A stretch of DNA of 64,000 nucleotides from an uncultured Mucilaginibacter sp. (GTDB lineage: Bacteria > Bacteroidota > Bacteroidia > Sphingobacteriales > Sphingobacteriaceae). The notes beneath the pieces are model-generated. The model made no database searches, had not been told where the DNA came from, and saw only the letters and a list, made by a program, of their open reading frames with translations. The stretch is taken from assembly GCA_913775265.1 (NCBI GenBank), contig CAJYJH010000071.1, positions 50,370-114,369 of the forward strand, given 5' to 3'. Positions 57,617 through 64,000 of the stretch are shown one piece after another (the stretch's first letter is position 1; each line of letters begins with the position of its first letter). The position numbers and the translations under genes were made by a program.

Positions 57617-58156
57617 TTATTCTTTGGCTGTTTCGCTGTCGTATTTAATTTTATTAACGTGCTTGTCAATTTCCCAACGGCCGGTACCTTCTTCGCCAAT
57701 CACTTCAAACAGTTCCAGCGCACGGCGGGCTTTGTATTCTTCTTCGCGTTGTTCTTTCATAAACCAGTTCAAAAATTCGAAAGTTACAAAGTCCTGCTCT
57801 TTTAAGCAGTTGGCTGCAATATTTTTGAACGATTGGGTGATGGCAACTTCTTGTTCTAAAGCATCTTCAAATACTTCGCGGAAAGTTGTATACTCTTGCT
57901 TAATGTTATTTACGTCAGGCGATACCGCAGTACCACCCATATCCAATACATATTTAAACAGTTTTAACTGGTGTACACGCTCTTCTTCCGACTGTTTAAA
58001 AAAGTAATCAGACGAATAGTCAAACCCGTTCTGGTTACACCATGATGCCATAGCCAGGTACATGGCCGATGAATGAGCTTCTTTTTTTATTTGTTGATTT
58101 AAAAGCGTTTCTATATCTGCCGATAGCAAACACTTTATGCGCATAATGTCCTTCAT
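57617..58156 (-). CDS. non-heme ferritin
   Basis: 179 residues, FtnA-like four-helix iron-storage protein. Ferroxidase residues visible in helix A (KKEAHSSAMYLAMASW), helix B EEERVHQLKL giving Glu/His ligands, helix C EQEVAITQSF, and helix D KEQREEEY. The ATG at 58144 (MRIKCLLS) is also possible as start. Cytosolic 24-mer that oxidises Fe2+ and stores it. Convergent with 57184; upstream region shared with the DUF4269 gene. Confidence 0.93.
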   Translation of the reverse strand: MKDIMRIKCLLSADIETLLNQQIKKEAHSSAMYLAMASWCNQNGFDYSSDYFFKQSEEERVHQLKLFKYVLDMGGTAVSPDVNNIKQEYTTFREVFEDALEQEVAITQSFKNIAANCLKEQDFVTFEFLNWFMKEQREEEYKARRALELFEVIGEEGTGRWEIDKHVNKIKYDSETAKE

Positions 58157-58320
58157 GTTATTTTTGTATTACCGTTACGTGATACGGTACAATAATAATG
58201 CAAGAAAATTGTATTAGTTGTAATAAGTGTTTATATAAAACTAATCTAATTAACAATACGGTTCTGTAAATCAGTTTGTTATTGCACGTAATATGCCGAT
58301 GAGAAAATTTATACGAAACA

Positions 58321-58857
58321 ATGAGCCAGCCATCAAAATTTTTAACGCTCGAATATTTGAAGTCAGGTAACAAGGCACAGCAAGAAGTGTTCCGGCTACT
58401 CACCCAAAGCCAGTTGATGCATGTTTTGTCAGCATATCATCCCGTGTTAGCAGGCACGGTACCTTTAGATATAAATATCGAAGGCAGCGATTTGGATATC
58501 ATTTGCCAGTTTGATGAAAAGTGGCAGTTTAAGGAATTAATGATTAACGAATTTTCAAATCATCCAAAATTTGAAATTTCAGAACTGTTGATGCACGGCA
58601 AAGAAACTATTATCGCTAATTTTTATATTGAAAATTGGGAAATTGAGGTGTTTGGTCAGGCTGTACCTGTATTAAAACAAGCCGCTTATAGACATTTACT
58701 TGCAGAATACAACTTATTACGACAACACGGCGACTGGCTCAAGGAAGAAGTGATAAAGTTGAAAAAAGGTGGTTATAAAACCGAACCTGCTTTTGCCAAA
58801 GCACTCAATTTGCCCGGCGACCCTTACCAAGCCTTGTTTGCCTTTGAAAACGAATAA
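58321..58857 (+). CDS. DUF4269 nucleotidyltransferase-like protein
   Basis: 178 residues. The segment LAGTVPLDINIEGSDLDIIC has the G-(S/T)...DxD pattern of the nucleotidyltransferase fold and is characteristic of DUF4269. ENWEIEVFGQAVPVLKQAAYRH follows. No catalytic activity has, to my knowledge, been assigned. Single gene flanked by its own divergent promoter region and a GC-rich hairpin. Confidence 0.78.
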   Translation: MSQPSKFLTLEYLKSGNKAQQEVFRLLTQSQLMHVLSAYHPVLAGTVPLDINIEGSDLDIICQFDEKWQFKELMINEFSNHPKFEISELLMHGKETIIANFYIENWEIEVFGQAVPVLKQAAYRHLLAEYNLLRQHGDWLKEEVIKLKKGGYKTEPAFAKALNLPGDPYQALFAFENE

Positions 58858-58883
58858 TGCAGGGTGCCTTGCGCACCCTGCAT
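58857..58883. terminator. hairpin between convergent DUF4269 and TonB receptor genes
   Basis: ATGCAGGGTGC (58857-58867) and GCACCCTGCAT (58873-58883) are perfect 11-bp arms with a 5-nt loop; no strong T-run, so terminator strength is uncertain. Confidence 0.62.
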
Positions 58884-58919
58884 ACCTAAACAAACAAATA
58901 TAGGAGCATTAAATGCAGG

Positions 58920-61862
58920 TTAGTTTAACAACCCGTCTAAGGTGATTGCAGTGTAATACAGGCCGCCGATGGTAGGGCCGCCGGCATACTGTATGTAAGC
59001 TTTATTAAATATGTCAGTTCCGCCTACTTTTATAGTGGCTTTCAATTTTGGCACGCGATAGGTGGCCTGCACATCAAACACATGGAAGCCCGGTACGTAG
59101 CCGTTTACTAAAGGGCTTTCCCATAAAAAGCGTTCCTGCCATTTCCAAACCACATTAAAGCCCACGTTCTTCACAATTTCGCGGTTGCCGAACGATACGT
59201 TGGTGGTAAACCGCGGCGTGTTGAACCCGGTTGCAAAAATATCGGCCTGGGTATTTGATTTAATTTTATTAAAGCTGACATTGCCAGACACGGTATACTT
59301 TTTATAAAAATTATAAGTAAGGCCAACTGCCGAACCATAGTTGCGATATTTGTTTTTAGCGTTGGTATACACCCGATATCTGTCCTGACTGTTTCGGTTA
59401 GCATCCAACATAGCTATTACAGCTGCATCAGTACCCACAGTTTGTCCGCGCGGCACATCCACCTGTACCTGGCCTAAAAAGCCATCGTAGGTATTGGTAT
59501 AAGCATCAATATCAAAGGTTAGCTTATCGTTTAGAAAAATGCTTTTATAGCCAAATTCCAACGAATTGATTTTTTCAGGACGCGCAGCCTGCAGGTCTGC
59601 CTTTTCGAGTAGGTTGCGGTTGGCCAAGGCTGCAGCATTGCGGTCGGTGCCATTAGCAACGGCTGCGTTTACTGCTGCGTTGAAATTAACACCGGATGCA
59701 CGAGTGTAGCTGTTTTCCAAATAGCCCAATCCTTCATCAATCCGCGGCAAGCTGCCTACCCGTTTCACCCGGCCATTGTTAACGTACGACAGCGCCTCAA
59801 ACAAGCCCGGAAAACGGTAACCTAATTGATAGGTAAAACGGAAATTGTTATTACGGTTAGGCGAGTAAACACCTGCTATTCGTGGTGTGTATTTAGGGCT
59901 GAACTCGGGGTTGTAATCGTATCGGAGCGAGCCAAATATCTTTAGCTTTTCTTCAAAAAAGGTTTTTGTACCTTGTACAAAGCCACCAAACTTTTTGTAA
60001 TAAATGTTATTACCAAAGCTGCCGTCTGGCAGTGGCTTACCACGGTCGGCAATAGGGCGCGAAAAGTCTACAAAGTTGTTTCCATCAGGTATCACCTCAT
60101 AAACACGGGCATCCGCTCCAACCAGCACATCAATTATCTTGGTATATTTAGATAAGTCCCATTGGCCCTCGGCGTGGTACATACGGCTTTTTTGCACTAA
60201 TGCTGCACCACCTGAAGCAGGCGCATCTGGGATGGCGCTCGATTTAATGTCCCAGTTGTTGATGCTGCGTATCAGCGCCTTTTGATCTTCAAAAGCTTGC
60301 GTGCCCGGCACTACCCGGCTGGCGTCAGCCTGCTGACGTGCATATTGTGTAGCAGCGGCTAAATTCCCCGAGGTAAGAGACCCACCGTTAGCAGCTGCAT
60401 AGGCATTAAGCGCACTTTTGTATTTATTGCCCCATGTGGTACCATCGCCACCAGTCGAAAGATCCAGGTTGTCGGCCAGCGGTTTTACGTTATAGGAATC
60501 GCCCGAATTTTCAAGTGAAACATAAGTGCGTATAGTGAAATTGCTGCCCTTAAGTTCGAGTTTGTGGTTTTGTACCACTACATTATCCAACTGTATTTTA
60601 TTACCACGCTGAAAAACACCATCCAATGTACCCACTCGGTAAGCATAGGCCAGTTCGGCATGGTCGTTTACACGGTAGTGAAGTGCAGCATCAAACTTTA
60701 GGTTGTTCACGTTCGGGTTAACCAAGTCTCGTTCGTAATAACCGGTACGGGCTACATTTAAAGTTTGGTTAGCCTTACCATCAATAGTTAAGCCGCTTAC
60801 CGAAACCGTGTTGCTACCCGCCAGTACATCATCGCCGTATTTGTTCCAGGCATCGTAAGCTACGTTGTTAACGCCGTTTAGGGCCGGGAAGTTGGGATTA
60901 GCAGATTTTAAATTGTTAGGATTTTGATCGATGCGTGTATCGGCCAGCCAGTCAGTTCCTCTAAAATAACTGAAGTTTACTTTAAAGGCCCATTTATTAT
61001 TAAACGCCTTGGCATAGCGCAATGCAGTTTCGGTTAAGGCACTCGTGCTGCGACTGGTATTATTACCTACATGGTTTACACCGGTACGCTGGTAAACGCT
61101 TAAGCCCTGGTAGTTAAACGGACTTTTGGTTAATAGGTTGGACAGCCCGTTAATAGCATTCATGCCGTAAATAGCTGATGCTGCACCCGGAGTAATCTCG
61201 ACACTGGCAATGTCCAGTTCAGTAGGGCCAATGGCATTTCCCAAGGGTACACCTAAAGTTGCGGCTTGCATATCAACATCATCTACCAGCTGCATAAAGC
61301 GGTAATTGCTCGGGATGTTAAAACCGCGGGTGTTAGGTATTTTAAACGTTAAGCTGGAGGTGGTCATTTGTACGCCTTTCACGTTCTCGAGTGCATCATA
61401 AAACGATGGGGCGGGCGATTCTTTAATAGCACGAATATCCAGTTTTTCAATAGCCACCGGCGATTTTAAGATGCTTTCGGGCACACGGGATGCGGTAACC
61501 ACCACTTCGCGGCCTAATAGGGTTTGAGTATTAAGTTCGATGTTTAATTTAGAATTGGCATTGGCGACCACAAATTCTTGCGGTTGAAAGCCTACATAAC
61601 TAAACACCAAAGTAAACGGAAACTTTAAACGGGTTTTAAGTGAAAAATTACCCTGCCCGTTAGTTGTAGTGCCGGCAACGGCACCTTTAACCGATACTGT
61701 AGCGCCGGTGATAGGCTGTTTGGTACCTGCATCTATGACTTGGCCTGATACCAGGATCAGGCTGTTTTCTTGAGCAAATACGGTTGCCGTGACTAATAAA
61801 AAAGATAGCGTTATGATATGCCGAAGCCTTAGCTGGTAAAGGCTTTTAATAAAAGTTGACAT
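58920..61862 (-). CDS. TonB-dependent outer membrane receptor, preceded by a poly-Cys leader ORF
   Basis: 980 residues: signal peptide (~15-30, ITLSFLLVTATVFAQ), carboxypeptidase-regulatory domain (~35-115, VSGQVIDAGTKQPITGATVSVKG), plug (~120-250, EVVVTASRVPESI... IYGMNAINGLSN) and a long beta barrel. It lacks a SusD partner, so it is a stand-alone transporter. Its start is 50 nt after the stop of a 14-codon ORF containing five consecutive Cys codons, and it lies downstream of cysD-cysN on the same strand, beyond a terminator. A sulfur-containing substrate (sulfonate, sulfate ester, thiol or peptide) is my inference from those two facts; nothing in the protein proves it. Confidence 0.94.
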   Translation of the reverse strand: MSTFIKSLYQLRLRHIITLSFLLVTATVFAQENSLILVSGQVIDAGTKQPITGATVSVKGAVAGTTTNGQGNFSLKTRLKFPFTLVFSYVGFQPQEFVVANANSKLNIELNTQTLLGREVVVTASRVPESILKSPVAIEKLDIRAIKESPAPSFYDALENVKGVQMTTSSLTFKIPNTRGFNIPSNYRFMQLVDDVDMQAATLGVPLGNAIGPTELDIASVEITPGAASAIYGMNAINGLSNLLTKSPFNYQGLSVYQRTGVNHVGNNTSRSTSALTETALRYAKAFNNKWAFKVNFSYFRGTDWLADTRIDQNPNNLKSANPNFPALNGVNNVAYDAWNKYGDDVLAGSNTVSVSGLTIDGKANQTLNVARTGYYERDLVNPNVNNLKFDAALHYRVNDHAELAYAYRVGTLDGVFQRGNKIQLDNVVVQNHKLELKGSNFTIRTYVSLENSGDSYNVKPLADNLDLSTGGDGTTWGNKYKSALNAYAAANGGSLTSGNLAAATQYARQQADASRVVPGTQAFEDQKALIRSINNWDIKSSAIPDAPASGGAALVQKSRMYHAEGQWDLSKYTKIIDVLVGADARVYEVIPDGNNFVDFSRPIADRGKPLPDGSFGNNIYYKKFGGFVQGTKTFFEEKLKIFGSLRYDYNPEFSPKYTPRIAGVYSPNRNNNFRFTYQLGYRFPGLFEALSYVNNGRVKRVGSLPRIDEGLGYLENSYTRASGVNFNAAVNAAVANGTDRNAAALANRNLLEKADLQAARPEKINSLEFGYKSIFLNDKLTFDIDAYTNTYDGFLGQVQVDVPRGQTVGTDAAVIAMLDANRNSQDRYRVYTNAKNKYRNYGSAVGLTYNFYKKYTVSGNVSFNKIKSNTQADIFATGFNTPRFTTNVSFGNREIVKNVGFNVVWKWQERFLWESPLVNGYVPGFHVFDVQATYRVPKLKATIKVGGTDIFNKAYIQYAGGPTIGGLYYTAITLDGLLN

Positions 61863-61912
61863 GAAGGTTTAATGAAATGAATGTGATTTGTTGATTAATG
61901 CTGGTTTATGAG

Positions 61913-61957
61913 TTAACGGCAGCAACAACAGCAGGCTAAGGAGTAAAATTGAACCAT
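61913..61957 (-). CDS. poly-cysteine leader peptide ORF (candidate cysteine-responsive attenuator)
   Basis: ATG at 61957, 14 residues MVQFYSLACCCCCR, stop TAA. Codons 9-13 are TGC TGT TGT TGC TGC. Five Cys in a row in so short a frame, right upstream of a receptor gene and next to sulfate-assimilation genes, is a strong sign of a leader peptide whose translation slows when Cys-tRNA is short. Experimentally described examples are in mycobacteria (poly-Cys ORFs upstream of sulfur genes). The Cys codons can pair with a sequence nearer the receptor start (61888-61893 and 61901-61903). Confidence 0.6.
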   Translation of the reverse strand: MVQFYSLACCCCCR

Positions 61958-61996
61958 AGTGTTTAAATAAAATATAATATCTATAGGTTTAGTAGG

Positions 61997-62004
61997 CAAA
62001 TATA
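61997..62004 (-). promoter_or_regulatory. Bacteroidota -7 element TATATTTG before the leader ORF
   Basis: On the minus strand TATATTTG matches TAnnTTTG exactly. Transcription would start just downstream, leaving a leader of roughly 30-35 nt before the poly-Cys ORF. No TTTG -33 partner is evident 19-21 bp upstream, so only the -7 half is supported. Confidence 0.5.
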
Positions 62005-62120
62005 TTATTTTTCATTATATCTTGCTCATTATGTATAGGTTTTAATAAAATAATTATTTATAAAATAATTGAAGTTTACATTGATGGCATAAGCTTGGAG
62101 ACGGAAAGCGCACAAACAAA

Positions 62121-62144
62121 AAAAGCAGGCACGGGCCTGCTTTT
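62121..62144 (-). terminator. rho-independent terminator of cysN
   Basis: AAAAGCAGGC and GCCTGCTTTT (10 bp, 4-nt loop). On the minus strand it continues TTTTTTTG, so the cysD-cysN transcript ends here and the TonB receptor needs its own promoter. Confidence 0.9.
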
Positions 62145-62167
62145 ACAAAAGAATATCTTGTAGCTGA

Positions 62168-63418
62168 TTAATCTGCGGATGCTCGTAACATCAGGGCACC
62201 TACGGTTACGTTAGTCCGGCTATCAATAATGATGGCACATCCATTAGCCTTGTTTTCCTGGTAAACATCAAAAGCTAACGGCTCTGCAGTTTTCAGGATG
62301 ATGCGGCCGATGTCATTCAGTTTAAAATCTTCTTCATACACCTTGTCAAGCGTATTAATGTTAAACTTATATAATACCTCTTGTATGCGGCAGCGGGTAA
62401 CTTTGCTGTTGTGTTGTATCAGATAGGTTAACGAGGTATCTAACGCGCGGGTATCCATCCAGCATAAGTCGGCCTCAATCAGTTGTGATACCTCAGGGTG
62501 AGCATTGCTGCTTACCAGTATATCACCGCGACTAATATCAATATTATCTTGCAAGTGCACCGTTACCGACTGACCGGCCACGGCCTCGTTATATACTTTA
62601 TCCAACAGTTCAATCTTGGTAATGGTTGAGCTAAATCCTGATGGTAAAACAGTAACCCGGTCATTCACCTTAAATGTGCCACTGCTTACGCGCCCGGCGT
62701 AACCGCGATAATCGTGCAATTCTTCGGTTTGAGGGCGTACCACCCATTGTACGGGCAAACGGGCATGTGAGGCTTTGTCATCTACCGGAATTTCAACCGT
62801 TTCTAAATGATCAAGCAGGCTCTTACCGGTATACCAGGCCATGTTTGCCGAGCTATTAACAATGTTATCGCCTTTTAATGCGCTTACCGGTATGTAGGTA
62901 ATATTCTTTAAGTTGAGTTTGGCAGCCAATGCCTGGTATTGCTCAACAATCTGGTTAAAGGTAGCTTGGTCATAATCTACCATATCCATTTTATTAATGC
63001 ATACGACAACCTGTGGCAAAGCCAAAAGGGACACCAAAAATGAATGCCGATTGGTTTGTTCGACCACGCCGCGGCGGGCATCAATCAGGATGATAGCCAG
63101 ATTGGAGTTTGACGCCCCGGTAACCATATTACGGGTGTATTGTATATGGCCGGGAGCATCGGCAATAATAAACTTACGCTTATCGGTTTGAAAGTATTTG
63201 TAAGCAACATCGATGGTAATACCCTGCTCGCGTTCGGCTTTAAGGCCGTCGGTCAGGATGGCTAAATCGATGGTGCCGTCGTCGTTTTTACGGTTAGAGC
63301 GGTGCAGTGCTTCCAGTTGGTCGGCCAGAATAGCGTCGGTATCATATAGTAAACGACCAATCAGCGTGCTTTTGCCATCATCAACGCTACCGGCTGTTAT
63401 AAATTTGAGTATCTCCAT
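62168..63418 (-). CDS. cysN: sulfate adenylyltransferase GTPase subunit
   Basis: 416 residues; GTPase subunit of ATP sulfurylase, which activates sulfate to APS. G motifs: GSVDDGKST (10-18), T in ILTDGLKAEREQGITID, DAPGH, NKMD, and a SAL-type guanine motif (PVSALKGDN). Translation-factor-like beta-barrel domains follow. No fused APS kinase (CysC) domain: the protein ends after the elongation-factor-like part. Starts 51 bp after cysD. Confidence 0.95.
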   Translation of the reverse strand: MEILKFITAGSVDDGKSTLIGRLLYDTDAILADQLEALHRSNRKNDDGTIDLAILTDGLKAEREQGITIDVAYKYFQTDKRKFIIADAPGHIQYTRNMVTGASNSNLAIILIDARRGVVEQTNRHSFLVSLLALPQVVVCINKMDMVDYDQATFNQIVEQYQALAAKLNLKNITYIPVSALKGDNIVNSSANMAWYTGKSLLDHLETVEIPVDDKASHARLPVQWVVRPQTEELHDYRGYAGRVSSGTFKVNDRVTVLPSGFSSTITKIELLDKVYNEAVAGQSVTVHLQDNIDISRGDILVSSNAHPEVSQLIEADLCWMDTRALDTSLTYLIQHNSKVTRCRIQEVLYKFNINTLDKVYEEDFKLNDIGRIILKTAEPLAFDVYQENKANGCAIIIDSRTNVTVGALMLRASAD

Positions 63419-63469
63419 TGTTGTAGTTATTGATTTAGGATGATTTTAGTTGAGTTTTATCAAAAACCT

Positions 63470-64000
63470 CTAAAAATATCCTCCCTTTTTGCGCTCTTCC
63501 ATGGCGGCTTCCGACACCTTATCGTCCATACGGGCACCGCGTTCGCTTATTTTAGAAGCGCTGATCTCGTTTATAATATCGTCAATCAGATAAGCATCCG
63601 ATTCTACCGCAGCAGTACAGGTCATGTCGCCTACGGTACGGAAACGCACATTACGACGGGTAATCACGTCTTCCTCATCCATATTCAGGTACTCGGCAGC
63701 AGCCATGAGTTGTCCGTTGCGGGTAATACAGTCGCGCTCATGTGCGAAGTAAATAGAAGGCAGGGCAATGTTTTCGCGACGAATGTAGTTCCATACATCC
63801 AGCTCGGTCCAGTTACTAATCGGGAATACCCTTACGTTTTCGCCTTTATGTATTTTGCCGTTGTAGATGTTCCATAACTCGGGGCGCTGACGCTTAGGAT
63901 CCCACTGGCCAAACTCATCGCGTACAGAAAAGATACGTTCTTTGGCGCGGGCTTTTTCTTCATCGCGGCGGGCTCCACCAATACAGGCATCAAACTGATG
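63470..64000 (-). CDS. cysD: sulfate adenylyltransferase small subunit, 5' end outside window
   Basis: Partial: the frame stays open to the window edge, so the N-terminus is missing; the last 176 residues are here. They include FDACIGGARRDEEKARAKER, FPISNWTELDVWNYI and the Arg-rich ending, all characteristic of CysD (PAPS-reductase-like fold). With CysN it makes APS from sulfate and ATP. Confidence 0.95.
   Translation of the reverse strand, partial: HQFDACIGGARRDEEKARAKERIFSVRDEFGQWDPKRQRPELWNIYNGKIHKGENVRVFPISNWTELDVWNYIRRENIALPSIYFAHERDCITRNGQLMAAAEYLNMDEEDVITRRNVRFRTVGDMTCTAAVESDAYLIDDIINEISASKISERGARMDDKVSEAAMEERKKGGYF

Overview
The window looks like a Bacteroidota chromosome, most likely Sphingobacteriaceae (a Mucilaginibacter- or Pedobacter-like soil or plant bacterium). 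This is inferred from several things together: a carboxypeptidase-regulatory-domain TonB receptor, GH97/GH92/GH28/GH43 exo-enzymes, a GH3-auxin-family protein, a DUF3822 gene next to rsmD, TAnnTTTG-type promoter elements, few Shine-Dalgarno sites and moderate GC. There are no rRNA genes, CRISPR arrays, insertion sequences or phage genes; the one tRNA is Lys(CUU).

Layout. 1-6.6 kb: a tripartite RND efflux pump (OMF, RND, MFP) with a TetR regulator. 6.8-7.0 kb: a small membrane protein. 7.3-17.7 kb: an operon-like run of Ser/Thr kinase, FHA-like protein, a 32-codon mini-ORF, PP2C phosphatase, a SEDS-PBP fusion, FHA protein and a second near-duplicate kinase. 17.9-20.6 kb: a PAS/GAF histidine kinase with a C-terminal SpoIIAA-like domain. 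20.6-30.8 kb: a Kdp potassium operon (35-codon ORF, kdpF, A, B, C, porin, split KdpD, histidine kinase) and an NtrC-type regulator. 31.3-41 kb: secreted glycosidases and an SDR, without SusC/SusD. 41-43.6 kb: a Crp-type regulator with an NmrA-like reductase and an alpha/beta hydrolase. 43.7-58.9 kb: housekeeping genes (tRNA-Lys, ABC-F, pyrE, Nudix, coaD, GH3-like, metallopeptidase, pentapeptide protein, rsmD, DUF3822, helicase, clpB, ferritin, DUF4269). 58.9-64 kb: a TonB receptor behind a poly-cysteine leader ORF, then cysN and cysD, the latter cut by the window edge.

Two systems stand out. The 7.3-17.7 kb run has the same parts list as the actinobacterial fhaA-fhaB-pstP-rodA-pbpA-pknA-pknB cluster, which controls wall synthesis by phosphorylation. 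Here rodA and pbpA are fused into one 1356-residue protein with SEDS and transpeptidase signature motifs, and kinase genes sit at both ends. The second is a 14-codon ORF ending in five Cys codons and Arg, 50 nt upstream of the TonB receptor start and downstream of a TATATTTG -7 element. It resembles the poly-cysteine attenuator ORFs described in mycobacteria and would tie receptor expression to cysteine supply, which fits the neighbouring sulfate-activation genes.

Genes repeatedly abut or overlap: ATGA at kdpD/HK, an 8-bp overlap at FHA/kinase 2, 14 bp at PP2C/SEDS-PBP, and 25 bp at DUF3822/rsmD. pyrE and the Nudix gene start divergently on a shared CATG. Several mini-ORFs of 14-35 codons lie between the longer genes and are recorded separately.
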